NCBI GenBank assembly: GCA_024274855.1
Contig: JAJSAJ010000447.1
Span: 1 to 15,980 of the forward strand
Reading direction: 5' to 3'
Origin: Planctomycetota bacterium
GTDB lineage: Bacteria > Planctomycetota > Planctomycetia > Pirellulales > Pirellulaceae
Length of the DNA: 15,980 nucleotides
Shown: one piece after another, positions 1-7,421 of the stretch
How positions within the stretch are numbered: position 1 is the stretch's first letter
How the letters are laid out: the number at the start of each line of letters is the position of its first letter
Translations under genes and position numbers: made by a program
Notes under the pieces: model-generated
Told to the model about the DNA's origin: nothing
What the model saw: only the letters and a program-made list of their open reading frames with translations
Database searches by the model: none

Positions 1-598
1 AGTGCCCGGGAAACCGGAAAGGGATGTTGGCGCCAGGAGTGGGCTGGTCAATTTCTCGGCGTATTGCCAGTTGGCGCGCTCCGCTCGCCAGTGGCTTGGA
101 CTAGCAGGAGGTAGGAACAGGAACAGGAACAGGAACAGGAGCAGAGGTAGAAGGTAAGGGCAATAGCCGAGGCCGAGACCGAACGTTGGAGACGCGATGT
201 CTTGCAACGTCTTGCCGTGCGAAGGTGCGCAACAGGTACGGGGAAACCTGACAAATTCGTAATTATCTAGCCGATTGGCAGCCGCTGAGGTTCAGGACGT
301 CTCGAACCTTACACAACTTCTGAATCGGCAACGACCAAAACAGGAGGAAAAGAAGACTGGAACACTCATCAATCCACACGAATCAGACTACGGTGAAAAA
401 CTGCAAGTTCAGAGTCGAACGAGAAGGGATGCGCACAGAACGTTCACTTGAGTCTTCGATCTGGATAAGTGGAGATAAGTGGTGATTAGTGTTCTACTCT
501 TTACTCCCGTTCAGCCGGCAACTTGCCATTCGGCTAAAGTGTTACATAAACTCAATTTGCCTAGTGCCCGGGTTTCTTGCCAGTCAAGGCAGGCCAGG
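1..598. other. Gene-free left end of the window
   Basis: I see no convincing coding region here. The only open frame of note, on the minus strand over 48-254, is low-complexity Cys-Ser coding that arises from a hexamer repeat, and it lacks a ribosome binding site. The stretch lies downstream of the minus-strand glycosyltransferase. Small repeats are visible: GATAAGTGG occurs at 464-472 and 475-483, and AGTGCCCGGG occurs at 1-10 and again at 563-572. Neither is strong enough to name. Confidence 0.5.
113..142. repeat. Hexanucleotide tandem repeat (AGGAAC)n
   Basis: Four perfect copies of AGGAAC run from 113 to 136, followed by one variant copy (AGGAGC) at 137-142. The tract lies in apparently non-coding DNA. 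A change in copy number would not shift a reading frame, so classical phase variation is unlikely, but length polymorphism between strains is plausible. Confidence 0.85.
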
Positions 599-3073
599 TC
601 ACTGGAGCCGGTTGCCCGCCCGCATGCTGACCAGTACGTCGGGACGCGAGGTCAAAACATAAAGTCGTCCGAGGCCCCGGTCTGTTGCTTTCAAGTCAAT
701 CGCGTCGCCGAAGGTTTCACGAAGCTCCGCAACACGTTGGCGATCCGCGACCAGAACGACTTGTGAATGTTGAAGGAGGAACCGCTTGAACTCGGCCAAC
801 TGCTCCGAGTTGAAATGGCGAAAGTCCTGACTTGCCATGTGAAAAGTTGCTGCGTCGCATCGCCGGTCAAAATAGACGACGGGAAGAGGGTCTTTGCTGG
901 TCGCGACGTGCAAGTCTGCCGCATTCGCGTTAATCGAACGGTATCGAGCCAACTCGGGCATGAACCTCTGGAACCCAAACAGCATGATCACGATAGAGAC
1001 GGCCGAAGCAATGGCCCATGAGTTGAGCTGGATCTGTTGTTGTCGTCGCCCAAACACCATGAAAGCCAGAGTTGCACCGGCACAGAGAATCACAACCGTG
1101 TCCAAAGACCAGAAACTTCGCCCGCCGAACTGAAGCCACAAGTCGGCGATTGCGAACCCGATGCCGATCACGAGTGCCAGTCCGGTTGCCCAAACCGGCA
1201 GGTGAACGGCCAGTTTTCGGAAGTACGCAATGGGCGAGGCTTGATCAACAAGTGCCTCAAATGCACATGCTTGGATGAGGCAAAGGAGCGGGATGGCCGG
1301 AAGAATGTAAGTAGGCAATTTGCAACTGGATAACGAGAAGAAGACGACAATCCAGAATGCACCGACGATGATTGCTCCTAATTCCGGCGTGCGCAGACGG
1401 CGAATCGATTCCGAGCGGCTGAACAAAAAGATTACGGTCGGTGATAATAGAAGGGAACTGGGAAACATCCCAACGAAAAGAACGGGGATGTAGTACCAGA
1501 AAGGTTCTTGGTGGTCGAAGGCATGGACGAATCGCAGAACGTGATGTTTCCAGAAGAAGTAGGCGAGAAAATCAGGTTCCCTCGAAGCAATCAATGCGAA
1601 CCAGGGAAGTGCGATGATCACCACGGTTGCGCCAAATGCAACCCAATGGCCAACATGCAGATGTTTGTACCATCGTGTTGCCCAGAGTATGACGATTAGC
1701 GAGGGAAAAACCAAAACTACGGCGACCGGTCCTTTGGTCAGTATTCCCAGAGCACAGGCCGCGGCGGCCAATAACCACCAATGCCAACGAACCGGCGCGG
1801 CGCGGGCCGCTGCACACGATGCAAGTATGCTAACGCTCGTGAAAAGTGCAAGCAACCCATCCATGATTAGAAATCGACCGGATAAGACAAAGCCGAGACA
1901 TAAGAAAAGCATGATCGCCTCGAGAAAGGCGGCACGATTTCCAACCAGAATCCGGCCCAACCAGAACGGGGCAAGGATCGTCAGCGCGGCGGCGAACGCG
2001 GACGGAAGACGTGCCGCGAATTCGTTGGTCCCAAATGTCTTGAGACCGGCTGCCGTTACCCAGTACAGCAGTGGCGGCTTGTCCAGATAAGCCGCGCCGT
2101 GCAAATGTGGAACAATGTAGTCCCCTGATTGGACCATCTCCAAGGATATCTGAGCGTACCGGCTTTCATCCGGCTCAATCAAAGGATAGGAGAGGTTCGA
2201 GAAAAACATGATTACCGACAGAACAACCAAGGCGCCGGCTGCTAAGGCCGTTTGACCGCGTGACCAATGTCCGTCAGCGGATCGCTTGTCCGCGTCGCTG
2301 GCCGGAAACAAGATCGCGGACCACCAGAACCGAATCAACGCCTGGAATACGGGAATCGTGTGCCAGACGGAAACCGTGCTGGTGCCGCGAGGCCGTTCGC
2401 GATGGGTTACACCCACCTCGACGACCGATTTTCCGGCCAAACGTGCCCTGGTTAACAGCTCGGCATTGACCAGGAACCCATCGGTGTTCGGCGGTAGAGA
2501 CTTGAGCACGTCGCGGCGAAATAGCTTCAATGCGCAGTCACAGTCGCGCACACCCGTGTTCAACAACAGACTGACCAGCCCATTGTATACTTTGGAATAG
2601 AGACAACGCAGCCAATTGTCTTGGCGATCGATGCGGTATCCGCATGCCACATCGTGTTTTTCGAGCAGCAAAGTGAGCCGATTCAGTTCGTGCACATCAA
2701 ACTGACAGTCGGAATCGGTGAACCCGATCCACTGCTTGGTCGCGGCCTGAAAGCCCGTTCTGAGTGCCGCACCATAGCCCTGATTCTCGGCGAATGATAT
2801 CACGCGCACCGCCGGGCGGCTTCGTGCCTCACGTTCGGCGATCGCCCGCGTCTGGTCCGTGCTGCCGTCATCAACCACGAGAATCTCGTAGTTGCTGGTC
2901 AATTCGGACAAGGCTTCGTCCGCCTCGCGAATCGCTTGTTCGATAACTGCCTGTTCGTTGTATGCCGGCAGAACTAACGAAATGCTCGGTTCTTCCGGCC
3001 CATTCGCTTCAGTGCCGCGAGCCACTGGCTCCTTCGGTACAATGTCTCGAGCCGCGTCCATGCTGCTTCCCAT
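599..3073 (-). CDS. Fused GT2 polyprenyl-phosphate glycosyltransferase and ArnT/PMT-like membrane glycosyltransferase
   Basis: The 824-residue protein joins two enzymes. Residues about 30-255 form a GT-A family 2 domain of the dolichyl/undecaprenyl-phosphate sugar synthase type, with LPAYNE at 35-40, VVDDGSTD at 66-73 and a TDSD metal-binding cluster at 119-122 followed by QFD. Residues about 275-690 are polytopic and resemble the ArnT/PMT superfamily (GT39/GT83): PDESRYAQIS at 301-310 carries the acidic catalytic-type residue of the first periplasmic loop, and DKPPLLYW at 331-338 is the family's second conserved block. The last 130 residues are mostly soluble. By family knowledge, the first half would load a sugar onto a polyprenyl phosphate and the second would transfer it to an acceptor outside the membrane. 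The sugar and acceptor cannot be read from the sequence. The ATG at 3073 has no clear Shine-Dalgarno; the ATG four codons later follows GGGAAG and is an alternative start. Confidence 0.88.
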   Translation of the reverse strand: MGSSMDAARDIVPKEPVARGTEANGPEEPSISLVLPAYNEQAVIEQAIREADEALSELTSNYEILVVDDGSTDQTRAIAEREARSRPAVRVISFAENQGYGAALRTGFQAATKQWIGFTDSDCQFDVHELNRLTLLLEKHDVACGYRIDRQDNWLRCLYSKVYNGLVSLLLNTGVRDCDCALKLFRRDVLKSLPPNTDGFLVNAELLTRARLAGKSVVEVGVTHRERPRGTSTVSVWHTIPVFQALIRFWWSAILFPASDADKRSADGHWSRGQTALAAGALVVLSVIMFFSNLSYPLIEPDESRYAQISLEMVQSGDYIVPHLHGAAYLDKPPLLYWVTAAGLKTFGTNEFAARLPSAFAAALTILAPFWLGRILVGNRAAFLEAIMLFLCLGFVLSGRFLIMDGLLALFTSVSILASCAAARAAPVRWHWWLLAAAACALGILTKGPVAVVLVFPSLIVILWATRWYKHLHVGHWVAFGATVVIIALPWFALIASREPDFLAYFFWKHHVLRFVHAFDHQEPFWYYIPVLFVGMFPSSLLLSPTVIFLFSRSESIRRLRTPELGAIIVGAFWIVVFFSLSSCKLPTYILPAIPLLCLIQACAFEALVDQASPIAYFRKLAVHLPVWATGLALVIGIGFAIADLWLQFGGRSFWSLDTVVILCAGATLAFMVFGRRQQQIQLNSWAIASAVSIVIMLFGFQRFMPELARYRSINANAADLHVATSKDPLPVVYFDRRCDAATFHMASQDFRHFNSEQLAEFKRFLLQHSQVVLVADRQRVAELRETFGDAIDLKATDRGLGRLYVLTSRPDVLVSMRAGNRLQ

Positions 3074-3152
3074 TGTCGGTTGGCTTGAATTGTGTGACTT
3101 TATTCGACTGAATCGTGCGTGATGTGCGGGCCCCGGAGTGTCAACGCCGAAC

Positions 3153-3197
3153 GTGGAACGTGCTGCTAGCGTGTCAAAGCCAGCACAGCCGTTCCAC
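3153..3197. repeat. Bulged inverted repeat upstream of the glycosyltransferase gene
   Basis: GTGGAACGTGCTG (3153-3165) pairs with CAGCAC (3181-3186) and GTTCCAC (3191-3197). This gives a 7-bp outer stem, a 4-nt one-sided bulge, a 6-bp inner stem and a 15-nt loop. It lies about 80 bp upstream of the glycosyltransferase start. It could be an operator, a 5' leader structure or a relic repeat; the sequence alone does not decide. Confidence 0.5.
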
Positions 3198-3449
3198 CAG
3201 TGGCCAGCAACCCCGTACCCGAATCGAATGATGGATTCGGATTACGCGCCGCCAATAATCGCATGATTGGCCAAATGAAGCTACCTCAATTTCGGAGTCG
3301 CGAAGTGAGGATCCTCATACTGAGGGGGGAGATGCGTGCCGGAAAAGCCGAGAGGTCCGTTCTTGCGAGCCTGGATCGTCTCCAACTCACTTGTTGGGAG
3401 TCGTTTCGGGCCACTCGGGTCAGAATGCGAGCTACACTTTCACTAGGAG

Positions 3450-3470
3450 ACTCGGCGCTTTGCGCCGAGT
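3450..3470. promoter_or_regulatory. Perfect 9-bp hairpin just upstream of the pilin-like gene
   Basis: ACTCGGCGC at 3450-3458 is perfectly complementary to GCGCCGAGT at 3462-3470 across a TTT loop. The hairpin ends 28 nt before the pilin-like start codon. It has no following T-run, so it is not a textbook terminator. If transcribed, it would sit in the 5' leader just before the ribosome binding site and could affect translation or mRNA stability. Confidence 0.5.
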
Positions 3471-3498
3471 GTTGTTGGGTGTCGCGAAAGGGGTGATG

Positions 3499-3693
3499 AT
3501 GACGCGATTCGAGCGTAAGAAGCGGCGGCGAGGCATGGGAACCACTGAATGGGTCGTCGTTGCTGGGGCCATTGTGTTGGTTGCCGTTCTGGCAATCGCA
3601 ACCATGGGACGACGCGTGCAGTCCGAGCTTGGCGTTACGGCTGGGGACGTGGCCGATCCCGCGCAGTTAACCACTCGCTTTCAGACGCCCTAG
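3499..3693 (+). CDS. Flp-like type IVb pilin (small single-helix prepilin)
   Basis: This 64-residue protein has a strongly basic leader (TRFERKKRRRG) and then a type IV prepilin cleavage pattern. Gly12 precedes MGTTEW, which puts a glutamate at position +5 of the mature protein followed by an aromatic residue, as in Flp pilins where the motif is usually EY. One hydrophobic helix (VVVAGAIVLVAVLAIATMG) follows, then a short polar tail. Known family role: leader removed by a TadV/CpaA-type prepilin peptidase and the product assembled into Flp/Tad fibres for adhesion. The tad assembly genes are not in this window, so it is either an orphan pilin or a minor Flp-like anchor protein. The second of two adjacent ATGs was chosen because GAAAGGGG (3486-3493) lies 5 nt before it; the first ATG (3496) would be only 2 nt away. 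Confidence 0.72.
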   Translation: MTRFERKKRRRGMGTTEWVVVAGAIVLVAVLAIATMGRRVQSELGVTAGDVADPAQLTTRFQTP

Positions 3694-4183
3694 TGTCGTA
3701 AATCGCAATTGTCGGGCCTTGATCGCTTTCCGCCCATGCCCACAAACAGGGTGTTGACGACACGCCAGGCTCGCTATGTGGCCCCTCAACTTTCGCGGGG
3801 CATCTACCCCGCTATTCTGCAGGCTTTTTGGCGGCCGCCCGTGCAAGAGCGCCATCTATATGATGACAGTGTGTGTCGCTGACGCTACGTGTCGGTTGGA
3901 CAATGGCCGCCCGCCATGAATTGAAGCCGTGTTTTCTGGACGGATGCAAGTCGTTTAGCAGACAAGCGTTATCAATCCGAATACTGGTTTCGTTCCGCGA
4001 GTTCGGCATCTTGCGTGCACTCTTTGTTACCGTCTGTAACAAATCTGTCTGTGAAGGCATCCAACTTCGGGTGTTTTCACGTACGGCGTCGGTTTTGTGA
4101 CAGGCTCCAAGTCAGTCGCCCGGGACGTGTGTCCCGTGGCCGTACCCACTTCACCACACGTATTTCGACACGGGGGAGATACG
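3694..4183. other. Intergenic region between the pilin-like and secreted-protein genes
   Basis: No coding region here is convincing; short open frames on both strands lack domains and good starts. The region holds a perfect 8-bp palindrome (4023-4043) and a 6-bp hairpin, CGGGAC/GTCCCG with a GTGT loop at 4121-4136, about 48 nt before the next gene, probably in its leader. Confidence 0.4.
4023..4043. promoter_or_regulatory. Perfect inverted repeat, possible operator
   Basis: TTTGTTAC (4023-4030) is perfectly inverted as GTAACAAA (4036-4043) around a 5-nt centre. The 21-bp site is AT-rich in a GC-richer region and lies about 140 bp upstream of the secreted-protein gene. Its dyad geometry resembles the binding site of a dimeric helix-turn-helix repressor. 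A terminator for upstream transcription is less likely because no T-run follows. Confidence 0.35.
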
Positions 4184-4546
4184 ATGAGTAATTTGATGAA
4201 GACCTTGATTCCGGTCGCTGCGGTTGCTCTGCTTGTGTTTTGCAGTCAATCGGCAATGGCCTCACCTCGGCACGGCGGGCATCACTCCCCCGGTCACCAC
4301 TCGGGTTACCACCACGGTGGTGGATACTACGGACCGGGTGCGGGCTGGAATTACCACGCGCCACGTCACCGCGCGTATTACCCGCCGGTTTACCGGCATC
4401 GTCGGTACTATCCACCGGTTCGTCCTGGGTGTGGATACGGCCCATATCGGCCGGTTCCCTATTCGTATGGACATTCGTACGGATCGTATTACGGCACGTC
4501 AATTGGAGTCTACGGACCTCGATTTGGCTTCGGTGTTTCGTTCTGA
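4184..4546 (+). CDS. Secreted Tyr/His/Gly/Pro-rich low-complexity protein
   Basis: The 120-residue protein starts with a Sec-type signal peptide: Lys6, a hydrophobic core (IPVAAVALLVF) and a probable cleavage after Ala-Met-Ala at residue 26. The mature part of about 94 residues is low-complexity, with roughly 17 Tyr, 11 His and many Gly, Pro and Arg, in patterns such as GHH, YYPPV and SYG. I see no catalytic domain. Comparable secreted low-complexity proteins are common in planctomycetes; metal binding by His or Tyr-mediated cross-linking at the cell surface are possible roles but unproven. The start is supported by GGGGGAG (4172-4178) 5 nt before the ATG; a more upstream in-frame start at 4097 would bury the signal peptide. 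It converges on the ABC-F gene 65 bp away. Confidence 0.75.
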   Translation: MSNLMKTLIPVAAVALLVFCSQSAMASPRHGGHHSPGHHSGYHHGGGYYGPGAGWNYHAPRHRAYYPPVYRHRRYYPPVRPGCGYGPYRPVPYSYGHSYGSYYGTSIGVYGPRFGFGVSF

Positions 4547-4611
4547 GTTAGCGTGCTGTTTGGGCGTCAAATCTCTATTTCAGCGGCGGTGGAAGGCGGT
4601 GAGTTTCCACG

Positions 4612-6516
4612 CTAGTTCAACTCACTGGCCTCTTCCCAGTGTTCGTAGAGTTCCTTGAGGCGTTGTTGCTGTTGCAGCAACTCCTCTTTCATTCTCTTGA
4701 CGCGTGGACCGTCCCGGAGCAACTGGGGCGACGCGAGATCCTGGTGCAGTTGTTCAATGCGCGATTCGCATTGAAAAATATCGGATTCGACGTCTTCCAC
4801 TTTCCGATACGGGAACTTGCGTCGTCGCCTGGGTTGCCGGCGTTGTTGAGGCGGTTTGGACGAGGCCGGTGTTTGGGCAACTCGGTCGACTCCTTCGGAC
4901 GCCTTGCTTTCCGCAAGAGTTCGCGCAACCAAGTGCAGATACGTGTCGTAGTTGCCTTCCACGACGAGACAGCGGTCCGGTTGAATGACCAGCATATGAT
5001 CGTCGACCTGGTTCAAGAAGTAACGGTCGTGGCTGACCAGCAATACCGTGCCATCAAATTGGCGTAACGCATCTTGCAGAGCCTGGCGAGCCCACAAATC
5101 AAGGTGGTTGGTCGGTTCATCCAGTACCAGCAGGTTGGCATCCTGGGCGGCCAGATAGGCGAGGGCAGATCGATTGCGTTCGCCACCGCTCAGTTGATCG
5201 ACTGGCTGAAATGCCATATCGCCAGTAATGCCGAAGCGAGCCAGCAAGCTACGGCGTTGGCCTTCGACGAATTCCTTGTGATCCGGGCGAATTGCATCGA
5301 CTACCGGTGCCTGGCCGTCGAGGCATTGGAGATGTTGATCAAAATAGCCGATTTGGACTCCGGTTCCCCGTGTTATACGGCCCTGATCGAGCGTTTCGGT
5401 ACCGAGCAGGCATCGGACAAGCGTCGTTTTTCCTGAGCCGTTTGGTCCGAGGACAGCCCATTTCTCCCCACGGAGTATGTCGAATGAAACGTCTTGAAAT
5501 AGGCGCATCGAAAACGCTTTGCTGATGTGTTCGGCACGCAACACGATGTCGCCCGATCGGGCCGCGGCAGGAAACCGAATCGCCGGCGCGTTGATTTCTC
5601 GGGGTGCGGCTACCGGTTCGATGCGCTCAAGGCGTTTGCGGCGATCTTCCGCCTGGGCATGTTTTTGGCCGTAAGCGTTGCGCCGAACAAAGTCCTCCAT
5701 CTTGGCGATCTCCGCCTGTTGGCGGGCATACGTCCGTCGCTGAACCTCGAGTCGTTCGGTCTTTTGACGCATATAGGCCGAGAAGTTTCCCGAGTAACTG
5801 TCGACGGTTGCTTGGACCAATTCCAAAGTGCGGGTGGTCACCTTGTCTAGAAAGTAGCGATCGTGGCTAACGACAACCAATGTCTGGCGCGTGGCGACCA
5901 AGAAATCCTCGAGCCATTGGGTTGCTTCCAGATCGAGGTGATTTGATGGCTCGTCCAACAGCAGGACGTCCGCGTCTTGCAACAGCAGCTTGGCCAGCAT
6001 CAGCCGGTTCTGCTGGCCTCCACTTAGGAGCGTGACCGGTTGTTGGAAAGCGGATTCCGGTAACCCAAGTCCGGTGAGCACTCGCTGGATCTTGTGGTCC
6101 AGATGATAGCCATTTCGCTGTTGCAGCTCGTGTTGCAGCTGATCGAACCGGTTGCTGAGTCGCTGACGTTGACCAGAATCCGTCGTCAGGCTGATCGCCT
6201 CACCTAGCTGTTCCGCCTCGTGGGCCATCGCGACCAGATGACTCAGCGCGTCAAGCGCCTCGTCCCAGACGGTTCGTCCATCCGTCCATTCGGGCTGTTG
6301 TTCCAGAAATCCCAGCCGGGCTGACGGATGCTGATAGCGGCTGCCATGGTCCGGTTCCTCGCGATCGGCCAAAATCCGCAGCAAGGTTGTCTTGCCTGTA
6401 CCATTGGGCCCAATCAGTGAAATACGGTCACCCCGCCGGATCTCAAGCGTGACTTGGTGAAGCACCGGTTCCGGGCCAAAGTGTTTGGAAATGTCTTGGA
6501 CGGCAAGGAGAATCAT
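4612..6516 (-). CDS. ABC-F family ATPase (Uup/EttA-like translation factor)
   Basis: The 634-residue protein has two ABC ATPase domains and no membrane segments, which defines ABC-F. Domain 1 has Walker A GPNGTGKT at 36-43, signature LSGGQ at 164-168 and Walker B LLLDEP at 185-190. Domain 2 has Walker A GPNGSGKT at 356-363, signature LSGGE at 442-446 and Walker B LVLDEP at 463-468. Each domain keeps SHDR. Residues about 240-310 are the charged helical linker that reaches toward the peptidyl-transferase centre in known ABC-F proteins. A basic segment (559-567) and a C-terminal coiled coil (about 572-632) resemble Uup-type tails. Likely role: ATP-dependent action on the ribosome to relieve stalling; antibiotic protection is possible but cannot be read here. 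The ATG at 6516 was chosen because homology begins immediately there; an upstream TTG would add 13 unrelated residues. It is divergent from miaE. Confidence 0.92.
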   Translation of the reverse strand: MILLAVQDISKHFGPEPVLHQVTLEIRRGDRISLIGPNGTGKTTLLRILADREEPDHGSRYQHPSARLGFLEQQPEWTDGRTVWDEALDALSHLVAMAHEAEQLGEAISLTTDSGQRQRLSNRFDQLQHELQQRNGYHLDHKIQRVLTGLGLPESAFQQPVTLLSGGQQNRLMLAKLLLQDADVLLLDEPSNHLDLEATQWLEDFLVATRQTLVVVSHDRYFLDKVTTRTLELVQATVDSYSGNFSAYMRQKTERLEVQRRTYARQQAEIAKMEDFVRRNAYGQKHAQAEDRRKRLERIEPVAAPREINAPAIRFPAAARSGDIVLRAEHISKAFSMRLFQDVSFDILRGEKWAVLGPNGSGKTTLVRCLLGTETLDQGRITRGTGVQIGYFDQHLQCLDGQAPVVDAIRPDHKEFVEGQRRSLLARFGITGDMAFQPVDQLSGGERNRSALAYLAAQDANLLVLDEPTNHLDLWARQALQDALRQFDGTVLLVSHDRYFLNQVDDHMLVIQPDRCLVVEGNYDTYLHLVARTLAESKASEGVDRVAQTPASSKPPQQRRQPRRRRKFPYRKVEDVESDIFQCESRIEQLHQDLASPQLLRDGPRVKRMKEELLQQQQRLKELYEHWEEASELN

Positions 6517-6779
6517 AAAGCGTGCGGGATCATCATCGGTTCGAGGAAACGCCAAACAGCGTCTGGCGAGGCGCCGTGGCGCAATGCCGCTTGGTCAAGA
6601 CGTCCCTGAAGGATAGCAAAGAGTGCGGAAAGAGCGAAGACGTCGCAAGTAACGCACTTCTGATCGGTTTCCCATGTTTCGAGGGGGCCGAATTGGGCAC
6701 ATGTCCGTGCGGCCGTCTGTCGGGCGTTGGGATACGGGGTTCCACCGGGATCAGCGCCGGACCGGTTTTGGGCAGTGAC

Positions 6780-6809
6780 TTGCCGGCTCGGTACTCTTTT
6801 TCTTATGAT
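6780..6809 (+). promoter_or_regulatory. Candidate promoter of the miaE-like gene
   Basis: TTGCCG (6780-6785) and TATGAT (6804-6809) are separated by 18 nt and resemble sigma70 -35 and -10 boxes. The -10 box ends only 6 nt before the ATG at 6816, so transcription would start at or next to the start codon, giving a leaderless or nearly leaderless mRNA. No good Shine-Dalgarno precedes the ATG, which fits. Confidence 0.4.
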
Positions 6810-6815
6810 GTTGGG

Positions 6816-7391
6816 ATGCTAAATCTCCAATCCACAACGTCGCCACGGTGGCTCAGGCAGGTCGTCGACCATTTGGACGATGTTCTGGTCGATCACGCGC
6901 TCTGTGAAATGAAAGCGGCTAGCACCGCAATGAATCTGATGTTCGCCTATATCGAGGATCAGCAACTGTGCCGAGATCTGACCGAGATTGTCCGGGAAGA
7001 GCTGGAGCATTTCCACATGGTTCTGCATGTGCTAGCGGACCGAGGGATTTCCTTTCATCGGCTCAAGCCCGGAAACTACGGCAAACAACTGCATTCGCAC
7101 GTTCGCAAGCAGGAGCCTGGGCGAGCGGTTGATCGGATGCTGGTAGCCGCACTGATCGAGGCTCGATCGTGCGAACGGTTCGATATCCTCTGCAAGTCGC
7201 TGGAAGATAAAGAACTTGCGACGTTCTTTGGGAGTCTGTTCGAGAGCGAAGCGCGGCATCACGCAACCTATGTCCGACTTGCTGGACACTTTGACGACGA
7301 AGACCACGTCCGAGATCGGCTCAGGCAACTTGCGGTGGCAGAAGCTGAGATTATCGCATCGGGTGACCCTTTGGCTCGCGTGCACAGTTGA
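6816..7391 (+). CDS. miaE: MiaE-type tRNA hydroxylase (tRNA-(ms[2]io[6]A)-hydroxylase)
   Basis: The 191-residue protein fits the ferritin-like diiron hydroxylase MiaE, which hydroxylates the isopentenyl group of 2-methylthio-N6-isopentenyladenosine at tRNA position 37 using O2. The expected iron ligands are visible: Glu31, the Glu62-x-x-His65 pair in EELEHFH, Glu115 in the conserved EARSCERF block, and Glu145-x-x-His148 in ESEARHH. The DHALCEMKAAS and EARSCERF blocks are typical of the family, and the length is normal for the compact form. The frame stays open almost 300 nt upstream, but homology begins at the ATG at 6816, so I start there. The partner enzymes MiaA and MiaB are not in this window. 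It is divergent from the ABC-F gene. Confidence 0.85.
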   Translation: MLNLQSTTSPRWLRQVVDHLDDVLVDHALCEMKAASTAMNLMFAYIEDQQLCRDLTEIVREELEHFHMVLHVLADRGISFHRLKPGNYGKQLHSHVRKQEPGRAVDRMLVAALIEARSCERFDILCKSLEDKELATFFGSLFESEARHHATYVRLAGHFDDEDHVRDRLRQLAVAEAEIIASGDPLARVHS

Positions 7392-7415
7392 CCATTGGCA
7401 CGGCCGCGCTAGAAT
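7388..7415 (+). promoter_or_regulatory. Sigma70-like promoter overlapping the miaE stop codon
   Basis: TTGACC (7388-7393) and TAGAAT (7410-7415) are spaced by 16 nt, close to consensus. The -35 box includes the TGA stop of miaE. The predicted transcript would begin near 7422 and carry a leader of about 335 nt before the next gene at 7758. Confidence 0.5.
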
Positions 7416-7421
7416 CATCCG

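Larger units (their letters stand above)
3074..3498. other. Divergent intergenic region with two hairpins
   Basis: This 425-bp spacer separates the minus-strand glycosyltransferase from the plus-strand pilin-like gene, so it should hold both promoters. I could not assign convincing -35/-10 pairs. Two inverted repeats, at 3153-3197 and 3450-3470, are listed separately. Open frames crossing the region show no recognisable domain and have poor start sites. Confidence 0.45.

Noticed and set aside
48..254. Minus-strand frame with a Cys-Ser repeat
   Set aside because: The repeat comes directly from the AGGAAC hexamer tract, and the frame has no ribosome binding site or domain.
1..572. AGTGCCCGGG at both ends of the left region as an attachment-site pair
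   Set aside because: A 10-mer with a palindromic core is too short, and no integrase or mobile genes lie between the copies.
1614..2090. Plus-strand open frame of 158 codons
   Set aside because: It is antisense to the membrane half of the glycosyltransferase and is compositionally a shadow.
3873..4100. Short plus-strand frame between the pilin and secreted-protein genes
   Set aside because: No ribosome binding site, no domain, and it spans the palindrome at 4023-4043.
4549..4614. TAGCGTG/CACGCTA inverted repeat between the convergent genes as a bidirectional terminator
   Set aside because: Only 7 bp of perfect pairing with a loop of about 52 nt and no T-run; too weak to call.
6522..6815. 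Upstream in-frame extension of miaE
   Set aside because: The frame is open but shows no family similarity and overlaps the divergent promoter region; the ATG at 6816 begins the conserved protein.
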